From NCBI GenBank assembly GCA_022968985.1, contig JALJPK010000018.1:1-51909 (forward strand): a stretch of 51,909 nucleotides of DNA, written 5' to 3'. Every line of letters begins with the position of its first letter. Within the stretch, counting starts at the first letter, position 1. The notes beneath the pieces were generated by a model. It saw only the letters and a list, made by a program, of their open reading frames with translations, was not told the origin of the DNA and made no database searches. Both the position numbers and the translations under genes were made by a program. This DNA is from Pseudomonadales bacterium. Its GTDB lineage: Bacteria; Pseudomonadota; Gammaproteobacteria; Pseudomonadales; Natronospirillaceae. Positions 43,298-51,909 of the stretch are shown here, piece by piece.

Positions 43298-43331
43298 AAA
43301 AAAAAGTCGAACCTCAATTTAAGTTCGACTT
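43298..43331 (-). terminator. Terminator downstream of tRNA-Leu
   Basis: AAGTCGAAC (43304-43312) and GTTCGACTT (43323-43331) form a 9-bp stem; on the minus strand it is followed by eight T residues. It ends the tpiA-secG-tRNA transcript and also lies upstream of the dehydrogenase gene. Confidence 0.93.
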
Positions 43332-43345
43332 ACATAAAGAATAAT

Positions 43346-43431
43346 TGGTACCGACGACTAGATTCGAACTAGCACGAGCATAGCTCACCACCCCCTCAAG
43401 GTGGCGTGTCTACCAATTTCACCACGTCGGC
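43346..43431 (-). tRNA. leuU: tRNA-Leu (GAG)
   Basis: An 86-nt minus-strand tRNA. The acceptor stem pairs GCCGACG with CGTCGGT, followed by ACCA (CCA is encoded). The anticodon loop is CTTGAGG, giving GAG, and the long variable arm typical of leucine tRNA is present (GGTGAGCTATGCTC). The T-loop GTTCGAATC is intact. Its place just after secG is a conserved gammaproteobacterial arrangement. Confidence 0.97.
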
Positions 43432-43438
43432 AAGATAA

Positions 43439-43774
43439 TTATTCTAAATCTTCTATTGTAGAGTTAACTTCTTTAGTAGGAGTTGCTTCCATAATATTTT
43501 CAACACTTTCTACTTGAGATGTAGAAATTACATTACGTTCTTCGTAATCAGTTTTAGCTAAATATACTAAACCTAAGCTGGTTGCAAAGAACAAGGCCAT
43601 TAAAACTGACGTTGTTTTGGTTAAAAAGTTACCACTACCCGATGCTCCGAATATTGATTGTGATGCACCACCAAAAGATGCGCCAGCTTCAGCGCCTTTA
43701 CCGCGTTGTATTAAAACAAAGCAGATAATAGAAATAGCGATTAACACGTGTACGAAAAGAATATAACTAGACAT
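43439..43774 (-). CDS. secG: Protein translocase subunit SecG
   Basis: A 111-residue protein with two transmembrane helices (residues 3-22 and 52-70) and the conserved IQRGKGAEAGASFGGASQS loop between them. It is the accessory subunit of SecYEG. It lies 13 bp downstream of tpiA and directly upstream of tRNA-Leu. Confidence 0.96.
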   Translation of the reverse strand: MSSYILFVHVLIAISIICFVLIQRGKGAEAGASFGGASQSIFGASGSGNFLTKTTSVLMALFFATSLGLVYLAKTDYEERNVISTSQVESVENIMEATPTKEVNSTIEDLE

Positions 43775-43787
43775 TGTATTTCCTCAA

Positions 43788-44537
43788 TTAAACCGCGGCG
43801 TTACAGATTGCTACAAATTCTTCAGCAATCATAGATGCGCCACCGACTAAGCCACCGTCAATATCAGGTTGGCCGATAAGTTCTTTTGCGTTAGCAGCTT
43901 TCATGCTACCACCGTATAAAATAACAAGTTTGTCAGCAATGGATTCACTTAAATTAGCAAATAATGCTCGAATAAATGCATGTGCTTCTTGAGCTTGTTC
44001 AGCAGAAGCAGTAACACCGGTTCCGATTGCCCAAACTGGCTCGTAAGCAACAATAATATTACTGAATGCTTCAATGCCAACACGATCAATTACTACGTTG
44101 ATTTGACGTGCAATAACAGTTTCCATATTGCCAGATTCGCGCTCTGCAAGTGTATCACCAATACAAAATACAGGTGTAATACCTGCTTCTAATGCAGTGG
44201 CAGTTTTTTCTGCAACCACTTCGTCTGTTTCTCCGTTCATTACACGACGTTCAGAATGTCCTGTTAAAACGTGAGTACAGCCAACTTCTTTGATCATTGA
44301 TAAAGACGTTTCACCTGTAAATGCACCTTTTTCAGCAGTGTTTGCTGTTTGTGCGCCAACACTAATTTTACTGCCTTTTAATTGTTCTGAAAGAGCAGAT
44401 AAATATACATGTGGAGCAAAAACCGCTGCATCTACTTTAGAAGTATCGATGCCAGCTGCGAAAGCTTGAGCTAGTTTTGCATTTGAGGCTAAATCGCCAT
44501 TCATTTTCCAATTTGCAGCAACAAAAGGACGACGCAT
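43788..44537 (-). CDS. tpiA: Triosephosphate isomerase
   Basis: A 249-residue TIM-barrel enzyme. Active-site residues are in AANWKMNG (Lys), LTGHSERR (His) and VAYEPVWAIGTG (Glu), with the phosphate-binding YGGSMKAANA and GGLVGGAS. It interconverts glyceraldehyde 3-phosphate and dihydroxyacetone phosphate. Confidence 0.98.
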   Translation of the reverse strand: MRRPFVAANWKMNGDLASNAKLAQAFAAGIDTSKVDAAVFAPHVYLSALSEQLKGSKISVGAQTANTAEKGAFTGETSLSMIKEVGCTHVLTGHSERRVMNGETDEVVAEKTATALEAGITPVFCIGDTLAERESGNMETVIARQINVVIDRVGIEAFSNIIVAYEPVWAIGTGVTASAEQAQEAHAFIRALFANLSESIADKLVILYGGSMKAANAKELIGQPDIDGGLVGGASMIAEEFVAICNAAV

Positions 44538-44590
44538 AATAATACCTTTTTAATTATTGAACTAATTTTTTTAAGCGCGCAATCTTATCC

Positions 44591-44626
44591 GTTTTACGCC
44601 TTACTCGCAATGAAAAAGCGTAAAAC
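44591..44626. repeat. 9-bp perfect inverted repeat between glmM and tpiA
   Basis: GTTTTACGC (44591-44599) and GCGTAAAAC (44618-44626) with an 18-nt spacer. Without a T-tract it is not an obvious terminator; it could be an operator or a processing site in the tpiA leader. Confidence 0.5.
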
Positions 44627-44658
44627 AAAGAATATTACAGTATTTTTTTAATAAACGA

Positions 44659-46014
44659 TCAATTTATAGCTTCTTCAACAGCTGTTTTAACTTGTTCTGC
44701 TAGAGCCTGACAAACATCAGATACTTGATGCGCATCTTTGCCTTCAACCATTACTCTAACAACAGGTTCTGTGCCTGACGGGCGTAATAATACTCGACCA
44801 TTATCACCTAGCTCTTCTTCTGCTTTTTTAACTGCTAATTGAACCGATTCAATAGACATCACATCTACTTTAGAGGCTAAAGTTACATTAATCATTTCTT
44901 GAGGATATTTACGCATTCCAGATTTTGCGGTATAGAGTTTTTGCCCTGATTCTACTAACGCTTTTAATACTTGTAGCGCAGCCACAATACCATCTCCGGT
45001 TGAAGTCGCATTTTTACATAGAATATGGCCTGAGTTTTCACCTCCAATGACCCAGTTACGTTTATTCATCTCTTCTAAAACATAACGGTCACCAACTTTA
45101 GCACGAACAAATTCTATATCTGCTCGCTCTAAAGCACGCTCAAAACCTAAATTACTCATTAAAGTGCCCACTACGCCACCTTCAAGTTTGCCCTGTTTTT
45201 TAAGGAAGCTAGCAATAATGAATATTAGCTCATCACCGTCGACTATTTCGCCTTTATGATCGACCATTGCTACACGGTCACCATCACCATCAAATGCAAT
45301 ACCTAAATCAGCACCCGTTTCTAATACTTTACTTTGTAATCGAGCAGGTTTAGTTGAACCACATGCGTTATTGATATTGATGCCATCAGGGTTGATTGCA
45401 ATTGGGATGACGGTTGCGCCTAATTCTTCAAACACTTTTGGGCCAACATCGTAAGTTGCACCATTGGCGCAATCTAAAGCAATGGTCATACCTGTTAAAT
45501 CAAGGTGTCCACATGTACTTTTACAAAACTCAACGTAACGGCCACCAGCATCATTTAAGCGGCGAGCCTTGCCTAGGCTTTCAGAATCCACAGTTGTGAT
45601 TTCTCTGCTATCTAATATGTCTTCAATTGCGAATTCAATTTCATCATCTAGTTTTTCACCTTTGTTATTAAAAAACTTAATACCATTATCAAAAAACTGG
45701 TTATGTGATGCACTGATTACAATACCCGCATCGGCTTTAAATGTTTGTGTTAAATATGCAATAGCAGGTGTTGGCATCGGACCTACTAAAATAATATCAA
45801 CGCCGGCAGCTGATAAACCCGCTTCTAATGCTGATTCAAACATATAACCCGATATACGTGTATCTTTACCAATTAAAATTCTTTTTTTACCTGAGCTGGC
45901 AAATACTTTACCGGCGGCCCATCCAAGGCGCATGATAAAATCAGGGGTGATATTACCACGACCCACTAATCCACGAATTCCGTCTGTTCCAAAATATTTC
46001 TTTTTACGACTCAT
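44659..46014 (-). CDS. glmM: Phosphoglucosamine mutase
   Basis: A 451-residue alpha-D-phosphohexomutase. The active-site serine is in [13 protein letters not shown], the metal loop is DGDGDRVAM, the sugar-binding loop is GGENSGH and the phosphate-binding loop [12 protein letters not shown]. It makes glucosamine 1-phosphate for peptidoglycan and lipopolysaccharide. It overlaps folP by 11 bp. Confidence 0.98.
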   Translation of the reverse strand: MSRKKKYFGTDGIRGLVGRGNITPDFIMRLGWAAGKVFASSGKKRILIGKDTRISGYMFESALEAGLSAAGVDIILVGPMPTPAIAYLTQTFKADAGIVISASHNQFFDNGIKFFNNKGEKLDDEIEFAIEDILDSREITTVDSESLGKARRLNDAGGRYVEFCKSTCGHLDLTGMTIALDCANGATYDVGPKVFEELGATVIPIAINPDGININNACGSTKPARLQSKVLETGADLGIAFDGDGDRVAMVDHKGEIVDGDELIFIIASFLKKQGKLEGGVVGTLMSNLGFERALERADIEFVRAKVGDRYVLEEMNKRNWVIGGENSGHILCKNATSTGDGIVAALQVLKALVESGQKLYTAKSGMRKYPQEMINVTLASKVDVMSIESVQLAVKKAEEELGDNGRVLLRPSGTEPVVRVMVEGKDAHQVSDVCQALAEQVKTAVEEAIN

Positions 46015-46846
46015 ATTTTACCTTATTCATAGCTTCTACTATTTGTAGTGCTTGTTTTGTTTGAGGCACATCGTGCACTCTTAAAATTTGTGCGCCTTTC
46101 ATAGCACTAATGATGCCTGCGCTTATGCTTGAATGTAATCGTTGATCTTCAGGTTGTCCTGTAATTTGGCCAAGCATGGATTTTCTTGATAACCCCACTA
46201 ATAGAGGCAATTCCAATTTATGAAATTGCTCTAATGAATTAAGCATTTGCAAATTATGCTCAAGGGTTTTACCAAATCCAAAACCAACATCTAAAATAAT
46301 TTTATGTTTATCAATGCCCGCGTTGTAACACTGATTAATCTTAAATTCAAAAAAGTCAGTTACATCTTGTACGATATTATCGTATTTAGGTTTTAATTGC
46401 ATTGTATCTGGTGCGCCTTGCATATGCATCAAACAAACTGGTAAACCTGTTTTTGCGCTCACTTCTAATGCGTTGTCTTGACTCAGCGCTCTTACGTCAT
46501 TAATTAAATCGACACCGGCATTATAAGCTTGCCAAATAACATTTGGATTGCTGCTGTCCACAGAAATTAAACAATTAAACCTCTTTTTAATGGCTTCGAT
46601 GACTGGAATAACCCGCTTCAATTCTTCATTGTTATTTACTTTCGTGGCATTGGGTCTTGTAGATTCACCACCAATATCAATTATGTCAGCACCACCGGCA
46701 AGCATTTGTTCTGCATGTTGAAGGGCTTTATCAATGTCGTTGAACTTACCACCATCAGAAAATGAGTCCGGTGTAACGTTTAATATCCCCATTATAGAGG
46801 TACTTTTTGGAGGTAATCCCAAAATAGTTAGTGCATTTTTTTGCAT
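46004..46846 (-). CDS. folP: Dihydropteroate synthase
   Basis: A 280-residue TIM-barrel enzyme of folate synthesis. [17 protein letters not shown] and [12 protein letters not shown] are the two family signatures, and [14 protein letters not shown] and [14 protein letters not shown] are further conserved blocks. It is the target of sulfonamides. It precedes glmM as in E. coli, but is separated from ftsH by a terminator. Confidence 0.97.
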   Translation of the reverse strand: MQKNALTILGLPPKSTSIMGILNVTPDSFSDGGKFNDIDKALQHAEQMLAGGADIIDIGGESTRPNATKVNNNEELKRVIPVIEAIKKRFNCLISVDSSNPNVIWQAYNAGVDLINDVRALSQDNALEVSAKTGLPVCLMHMQGAPDTMQLKPKYDNIVQDVTDFFEFKINQCYNAGIDKHKIILDVGFGFGKTLEHNLQMLNSLEQFHKLELPLLVGLSRKSMLGQITGQPEDQRLHSSISAGIISAMKGAQILRVHDVPQTKQALQIVEAMNKVKYES

Positions 46847-46897
46847 GCTTCGAGGCTCATTAAATTATATTGGGTGGCTCATTAACTTACAGGCAAT

Positions 46898-46926
46898 AAA
46901 AAAGACGACCTAAGTCGTCTTTTTTA
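46898..46926 (-). terminator. Bidirectional-looking terminator between ftsH and folP
   Basis: GACGAC (46904-46909) and GTCGTC (46914-46919) form a stem with loop CTAA, flanked by six A residues and six T residues, so it functions in either direction. It ends ftsH transcription on the minus strand. Confidence 0.92.
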
Positions 46927-46951
46927 AATTGATTTAACTTATTTTTAAAGT

Positions 46952-48862
46952 TTAATCTTTTTGTGAATCACTTTCATCTGATTCTTTAGATGTTTCTGAT
47001 TCTTTTGGTGTTTCTGATTTTGCTGGATTCTCTGCATTATCAACATTCCAGTTTTTTGGAGGTTGAACAGGGCGACCATGCATAATGTCATCAATTTGAT
47101 CCGGAAGTAGTGTTTCATATTCCATCAACGCATCTTTCATCGCTTCTAGAACATCTCTTTTTTCTTCTAGAATTTTAGATGTATTCGCATAAGCGGTTTC
47201 TAAAATTTTACGTACTTCGGAATCCACTTTTTCACGAGTCGCTTGAGAGAAATCACTTGAAGACCCGCCTCCTAAATAACTTTGCTCTTCTTTTTCATAT
47301 AAAATAGGCCCTAATTCTTTAGAGAAACCAATTTTAGCAACCATGTAACGAGCGTAGTTAGTCGCCATTTCAATATCATTACTAGCGCCTGTTGTTGTGC
47401 CGTTAAAACCATATAACATTTCTTCAGCAATACGACCGGCATACAAAGTTTCAATTTGAGTCAAAAACCATTGACGTGAATGACTTACGACATCACCTTC
47501 AGGTAATTGCATTAAGAAACCCAGAGTTTTAGCGCGAGGGATAATCGTTACTTTATGGATAGGATCAGACTCTTTACCCAAATAAGCTAAAATGGTATGA
47601 CCAGACTCGTGATAAGCCGTGTTTTCTTTTTCTTTATGAGTCATCACTTTGTTCTTACGTTCAGAGCCCATAACCACTTTGTCTTTCGCTTTATCAAAAT
47701 CTTCAGCACTTACAGTACGTTTATTTAAACGAGCGGCAAATAATGCAGCTTCGTTTACTAAGTTCGCTAAGTCAGCACCCGAGAATCCTGGTGTACCACG
47801 AGCAATAATACCTAAATTAACAGTGTTATCTAATGGTACTTTTTTAGAATGGACTTTAAGAATTTGTTCGCGTCCAATTACATCTGGAAGGGATACTTCA
47901 ATTTGACGATCAAAACGACCTGGGCGTTTAAGTGCCGGATCTAATATGTCTGGACGGTTGGTAGCTGCAATTACGATGATGCCATCATTTGCTTCAAAAC
48001 CATCCATCTCAACTAAAAGTTGGTTTAATGTTTGTTCACGTTCGTCGTTTCCGCCGCCGTTACCCACACCACGAGATCGACCTACCGCATCAATTTCATC
48101 AATAAATACAATACAAGGTGCTGCTTTTTTAGCCTGTTCAAACATGTCACGTACACGAGATGCACCAACACCTACAAACATTTCAACAAAATCAGAACCA
48201 GAAATTGAGAAAAAAGGCACTTTTGCTTCACCAGCAATGGCTTTTGCTAATAGCGTTTTACCAGTACCAGGTTGGCCTGCTAATAAAACACCACGTGGAA
48301 TCTTGCCACCTAATCGATGATATTTACCCGGATCGCGTAAAAAGTCGACTAATTCTTCAACGTCTTCTTTTGCTTCATCTACACCGGCAACATCATCAAA
48401 TGTAGTTTTGATTTCGTCTTCATTAAGCATACGTGCTTTGGATTTACCAAAACTCATAGGGCCACCTTTTCCCCCGGCACCACCGTGCATTTGGCGCATG
48501 ATGAAAAAGAACACAGCAATAATGATAAGAATCGGGAAACTAGCCACTAAAAGCTGCTGGATTAAATTAGGTGATTCCTTGGGTAAATAGTTGTATTCAA
48601 CATTATGCTGTTCTAAAAAAGGAATAAAACCTTGATCAAACGCATAATGGATATTGTTAGCAGTGGTGAGTTCTTTGCTATCATGTGTGGTAATTCTTAT
48701 GGTTTCAGAGCCAATATCGACTTTTCTAATAGTACCAATCTCAACCATTGACTTAAATTCACTAGCAGTAATATTTTCAGGTGCATTCATGCTCCCTATA
48801 TTTGTTGCAATCACCAAAAATATGGTGATTAACACCATCCATAACACTATATTCTTTGCCAT
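46952..48862 (-). CDS. ftsH: ATP-dependent zinc metalloprotease FtsH
   Basis: A 636-residue AAA+ membrane protease. Two N-terminal membrane helices (about residues 5-22 and 108-125) flank a periplasmic domain. Walker A is GQPGTGKT (Pro-Pro form is more common), Walker B is CIVFIDEID, the second-region-of-homology arginines are in [11 protein letters not shown], and the zinc site is TAYHESGH near residue 418. The C-terminal tail is rich in Glu, Ser and Lys. It degrades membrane and regulatory proteins such as LpxC. Confidence 0.98.
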   Translation of the reverse strand: MAKNIVLWMVLITIFLVIATNIGSMNAPENITASEFKSMVEIGTIRKVDIGSETIRITTHDSKELTTANNIHYAFDQGFIPFLEQHNVEYNYLPKESPNLIQQLLVASFPILIIIAVFFFIMRQMHGGAGGKGGPMSFGKSKARMLNEDEIKTTFDDVAGVDEAKEDVEELVDFLRDPGKYHRLGGKIPRGVLLAGQPGTGKTLLAKAIAGEAKVPFFSISGSDFVEMFVGVGASRVRDMFEQAKKAAPCIVFIDEIDAVGRSRGVGNGGGNDEREQTLNQLLVEMDGFEANDGIIVIAATNRPDILDPALKRPGRFDRQIEVSLPDVIGREQILKVHSKKVPLDNTVNLGIIARGTPGFSGADLANLVNEAALFAARLNKRTVSAEDFDKAKDKVVMGSERKNKVMTHKEKENTAYHESGHTILAYLGKESDPIHKVTIIPRAKTLGFLMQLPEGDVVSHSRQWFLTQIETLYAGRIAEEMLYGFNGTTTGASNDIEMATNYARYMVAKIGFSKELGPILYEKEEQSYLGGGSSSDFSQATREKVDSEVRKILETAYANTSKILEEKRDVLEAMKDALMEYETLLPDQIDDIMHGRPVQPPKNWNVDNAENPAKSETPKESETSKESDESDSQKD

Positions 48863-48906
48863 AATTCTTACACTTACCCTATATTATTTATTAAATGTTA
48901 AAAGTA

Positions 48907-49527
48907 TTACCCAGTAAAACCTGTTGCGACTATATAAGTTTCTTTTGATCTTGCTCTTGATGAATCGGGTTTACGAATCACCACTTTTTTAAATCGTTTG
49001 CGAAGTGATTTGATGTATTCATCGAATCCTTCACCATGAAATATTTTGGCTACAAACGCGCCGTTTGGTTTAAGCGTATTTTGTGCCATCTCAAAAGCCA
49101 ATTCAATTAGGTACATAGATTTGGGTTGGTCGATAGCCGCCATACCACTCATATTGGGTGCCATATCTGAAATTACAAGGTCTGCTTTGTTATTTCCGAG
49201 GTAATCTAATAAAGATTGATAGACCGATTCTTCGGTAAAATCGCCTTTAATAAAGTCCACACCAGCAATGGAATCCATGTCTAAAATGTCAGACGCCAAT
49301 ACTCTGCCGTAGTCGCCAACGTATTTAACGGCAACTTGAGACCATCCTCCGGGTGCACTTCCCAAATCTACCACGGTCATTCCGGGTTTTATTAATTTGT
49401 CTTTTTCTTGAATTTCAATCAGTTTGTAACACGCGCGAGAGCGATAACCATCCGCTTTAGCCTTGTTTACATACTGATCATATTTGTGTTCTTGGATCCA
49501 ATCATTACTACTTTTTGAGCGTGCCAC
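48907..49527 (-). CDS. rlmE: 23S rRNA 2'-O-methyltransferase RlmE (FtsJ/RrmJ)
   Basis: A 206-residue Rossmann methyltransferase. [15 protein letters not shown] supplies the first catalytic Lys, [13 protein letters not shown] binds [12 protein letters not shown] carries the Asp, [12 protein letters not shown] the second Lys and [12 protein letters not shown] the Glu of the K-D-K-E tetrad. It methylates U2552 of 23S rRNA. Gene order yhbY (divergent)-rlmE-ftsH is as in E. coli. Confidence 0.97.
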   Translation of the reverse strand: MARSKSSNDWIQEHKYDQYVNKAKADGYRSRACYKLIEIQEKDKLIKPGMTVVDLGSAPGGWSQVAVKYVGDYGRVLASDILDMDSIAGVDFIKGDFTEESVYQSLLDYLGNNKADLVISDMAPNMSGMAAIDQPKSMYLIELAFEMAQNTLKPNGAFVAKIFHGEGFDEYIKSLRKRFKKVVIRKPDSSRARSKETYIVATGFTG

Positions 49528-49610
49528 GAAACTACCTTTTGTTCATTGGTGTATACTGCTTTAATATAAGCAGAATCATCCGATTTCTTTAAAGAAGTGA
49601 AATATCAACC

Positions 49611-49919
49611 ATGAGTTTAACCCAAGATAAGAGAAAACGTTATAGGTCAATTGGCCATAATTTAAATCCAGTTGTAATTGTTAGCGAAAATGGTCTAACT
49701 GCAAACGTCATTGACGCAGTTGAGCAAGCGCTTTTTGATCACGAATTGATCAAAGTAAAAGTCAATGTTGGTGATAGAGAAGATAAAAAAGCCATTATTG
49801 AAGAAATTATTAAACAAACCAAAAGCACATTAGTTCAATCTATTGGCAAAATGATTTTAATCTTAAAAGAAAACCCTAAAGCAAAAGAGAAACTTTCTAA
49901 TATTAAGCGTCCTTATTAA
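49611..49919 (+). CDS. yhbY: CRM-domain RNA-binding protein YhbY
   Basis: A 102-residue single CRM domain protein. SIGHNLNPVVIVSENGLTAN near residue 13 and HELIKVKVNVGDREDKK are the family blocks; the GxxG-type RNA-binding loop reads SIGK. It binds pre-50S ribosomal subunits. It is divergent from rlmE with about 83 bp between them. Confidence 0.95.
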   Translation: MSLTQDKRKRYRSIGHNLNPVVIVSENGLTANVIDAVEQALFDHELIKVKVNVGDREDKKAIIEEIIKQTKSTLVQSIGKMILILKENPKAKEKLSNIKRPY

Positions 49920-49951
49920 TTTAAACGTTTAAAGTCAGTTAATAGTGGGAG

Positions 49952-51202
49952 TTAAAGCTCCCACTGTATTACCATGGTTAAATTTAAACCATCCCACCAG
50001 TGAAATTGCTTATCATCGTCTTTTGTTGTTTCAGTCACATCCGTTGCAGTTAATTTTATTTCGTCGTCTTTTAATTCAGAATTAAAATTTGTGTCATTCC
50101 AATAAATTAATTGTTGTGCATTAATTGATAATAAAGCACTCTCAAATTGATAAGAGTATTTAAATTGAACCCTAGCAAGGTGCAAATCTATGCTTTTTAC
50201 CTTTACCGATTGATTTAAAATCGGAATACCCAAGAATAATAACGACTCATAATCTCGATATATAAAATCAGAAATATGAATAAAACTATAATCAAAACGT
50301 GCCAAAAAAGAATGGGCATTGATTGAACTGCTTTTTTCGACGAATAAATTCGTTTTATTAAAATCAAATTTACTAAATAGTATTTTACGGCCAAGCCCCA
50401 ATGAATTAGCGGCTGTATTTAAATAATATAGGTCAATAAAGGGCGATATTTCACCCGTTGTGGATTGTAAACCATAACGAGTTCGTTCTTTTTGATAATA
50501 AATCCCCGTATTTTTGATTTCACTTTTTAATCTGTATTTAATTTGAAAATCATCCGACTGAATATTGTTGTCTGAATATTCAAATGTATTATTGCTATGA
50601 TCCACTGCAAATTGATGATGACCCTGTTGATAGTTAAATTTAAAACGATGACAGTTACCAGGGTTTATTTTACTTTCACAGGTTAAATTTAATGATTTAT
50701 TATTGTTTATTTTATAATCAAACTTAAGTTGGTATAAATGGCTTTTAAACGATTCTTTAATTTTGAAATTAGCTAATTCTAAAAACAACTGATTATCAGT
50801 TGAGAATTGAGCGTATTCGACAGAAAATTGTTTTTTTGGCTTAATTAAAATAGATTGGGAATGATTACCAATATTTATTTTGCCATATCGATAATTAATG
50901 ATTAAATTAATATTTTGATTATTTTGGTTATGCAAAAAAGTCAGTTCATTATTGTTAAAGCGGTTAGATCTAAGTTGTTGCTTAAAATTTAACGCTCCCC
51001 ATTTTAAGTCTTGTTTAATGGAAAATTGATTAAGTTGATATTGATAACTATCAATATTAAATCTTTGATCAGTTAAAGAAATAGAATTCGCTGAATTGGG
51101 TGTAAGTCCATTATTTTGGAAGAATAATTGATTAACGAGATCATTGGCGTAAAGAGTAGATGGGAAAATCAACGCAATTGTAAATAAATAAGTTAGTTTC
51201 AC
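49952..51202 (-). CDS. Exported beta-rich protein, probable outer membrane protein of unknown family
   Basis: A 416-residue protein with a signal peptide (YLFTIALIFPSTLYA). The mature protein is rich in Asn, Lys, Gln and aromatic residues and consists of alternating hydrophobic/polar strands (for instance LNFKQQLRSNRFNNN, INLIINYRYGKINIG, FQIKYRLKSEIKNTGIY), suggesting a beta-barrel. The last residues are VIQWEL, so the usual C-terminal Phe is absent. A hairpin AGTGGGAG/CTCCCACT at 49944-49965 includes its last codons and stop. No family recognised. Confidence 0.7.
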   Translation of the reverse strand: MKLTYLFTIALIFPSTLYANDLVNQLFFQNNGLTPNSANSISLTDQRFNIDSYQYQLNQFSIKQDLKWGALNFKQQLRSNRFNNNELTFLHNQNNQNINLIINYRYGKINIGNHSQSILIKPKKQFSVEYAQFSTDNQLFLELANFKIKESFKSHLYQLKFDYKINNNKSLNLTCESKINPGNCHRFKFNYQQGHHQFAVDHSNNTFEYSDNNIQSDDFQIKYRLKSEIKNTGIYYQKERTRYGLQSTTGEISPFIDLYYLNTAANSLGLGRKILFSKFDFNKTNLFVEKSSSINAHSFLARFDYSFIHISDFIYRDYESLLFLGIPILNQSVKVKSIDLHLARVQFKYSYQFESALLSINAQQLIYWNDTNFNSELKDDEIKLTATDVTETTKDDDKQFHWWDGLNLTMVIQWEL

Positions 51203-51413
51203 ATTAAAATACTATATAAAATTAATATTTTCTAAATCGAATGAGTTCAATAATCTTATAAGAAGCTTGATTTGGCCAGGGGATATATATTGTAAAACCT
51301 GCATAATTTTTCCTTTTATTATAAAAAATGTTTTTTTTGGTTAATTTTCAGCGGAAGATTAAGTCAATAACAGGTAAAATGCAAAAAAAGCATTAAAAAG
51401 AAGATCAGTTGTT

Positions 51414-51782
51414 ATGAATATTCAAAATAGAGGCATATTTGTTTTAGCGAGTTTGGCAATGATAATAGCCATCGCGTTAGACGCAATGGCCGCCCATGTT
51501 TTAAAAGACGTATTAGATGAAAACCATCAAAATACATGGTCGATTGCAGGGCGATATTTATTGATACAATCCTTAGCATTAATAGTGCTGAGTTTAATTA
51601 AAGCCAATTCATTTTTTAACATTAGTTTACAAATGATTGCCTTTGGTATGTTGGCGTTTAGTATCAGCCTATATACACTATGCTTTATTCAATTTTCCAA
51701 TCTAGGCCTTGTTACTCCAATAGGTGGTGTTGCCATGAGGTTGGGCTGGCTCGGCGTAATAATAAGTGTAATTAAGAAGTAA
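51414..51782 (+). CDS. DUF423 (YgdD-like) inner membrane protein
   Basis: A 122-residue protein with four hydrophobic segments. ALDAMAAHVLKDVLDE near residue 22, RYLLIQSLALIVLSLIKA, and LVTPIGGVAMRLGWLGVI near the C-terminus are the DUF423 signature. Function unknown. A long run of A residues at 51381-51399 precedes it. Confidence 0.88.
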   Translation: MNIQNRGIFVLASLAMIIAIALDAMAAHVLKDVLDENHQNTWSIAGRYLLIQSLALIVLSLIKANSFFNISLQMIAFGMLAFSISLYTLCFIQFSNLGLVTPIGGVAMRLGWLGVIISVIKK

Positions 51783-51909
51783 TATGAACGATTACGTAAA
51801 AGAGAACATAGTCTTAAAGGATTGAAAATTCGTGATATCGGGGATTTCAAAGGATATTCAAAACAAGAGTATACCAAAGGTGTTTTACATTTTGATGATG
51901 AGAAAATCA
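51783..51909 (+). other. Open frame at the right edge without an acceptable start
   Basis: In the same frame as the preceding DUF423 stop, 42 codons run open to the window end and read as plausible coding sequence (ERLRKREHSLKGLKIRDIGD, then FKGYSKQEYTKGVLHFDDE). The only start-like codon is TTG at 51822 directly against AAAGGA, which is too close. It may be a decayed gene, the start of a gene with an unusual initiation site, or chance. Confidence 0.35.

Noticed and set aside
44591-44626. Terminator for glmM
   Set aside because: The inverted repeat has no T-tract on either strand and an 18-nt loop, so only an unspecified inverted repeat is reported.

Overview
The window looks like one stretch of an AT-rich chromosome from a free-living, probably marine gammaproteobacterium. 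The right side carries a classical gammaproteobacterial housekeeping block: yhbY, rlmE, ftsH, folP, glmM, tpiA, secG, tRNA-Leu(GAG). FklB, PurT, SpoT, MobA, and YbaN-, DUF2956- and PA3496-like proteins fit the same group. No plasmid, phage, transposase or CRISPR signature was seen.

Left part (1-11.4 kb): a partial unknown gene, an octamer tandem array, then two tandem gene pairs. Each pair encodes a very large PKD-domain lipoprotein with heme-binding CxxCH motifs and the planctomycete-type DUF1587/1595/1592/1588/1585 series, followed by a Tat-exported DUF1552 (HXXSHH-family) protein. The second DUF1552 gene is broken by about 110 bp of unrelated sequence. At 11.8-16 kb lies a molybdenum hydroxylase operon: XdhC-like maturation protein, MobA/MocA-like nucleotidyltransferase, 2Fe-2S subunit and Tat-exported molybdopterin subunit. 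It contains an 83-bp tandem duplication at the subunit junction.

Middle part (16-29.7 kb): speE and spoT, a PfkB-family sugar kinase, a moaA-mobA-moaB-moaD-moaE cluster ending in an M48 metalloprotease lipoprotein and led by a likely Moco riboswitch, ybaN, purT, a GNAT acetyltransferase gene disrupted by a decamer repeat, a PLP aminotransferase and an AraC/GyrI-like regulator. The molybdopterin guanylation and biosynthesis genes plausibly serve the molybdenum hydroxylase 6 kb upstream. A 750-bp gene-free gap at 28973-29722 carries a cluster of DnaA-box-like sequences.

Right part (29.7-51.9 kb): a membrane class III nucleotide cyclase overlapping a tetratricopeptide-like exported protein, a small unknown ORF behind a near-perfect CRP consensus site, envelope proteins (beta-barrel, FklB, a transglutaminase-like pseudoenzyme, an LprI-like protein), DUF455, signal peptidase I, a CheY-like receiver, an FN3/delta-60 lipoprotein, a D-2-hydroxyacid dehydrogenase, the housekeeping block, an unknown exported beta-rich protein and a DUF423 membrane protein.

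The most unusual feature is a recurrent set of short tandem arrays (TTGTAAGA x9.9, TAAACC x10 grading into variants, AAAAAACCCT x3.7). One provides the stop codon of speE and another destroys the reading frame of a GNAT gene in a way that loss of two units would repair exactly.
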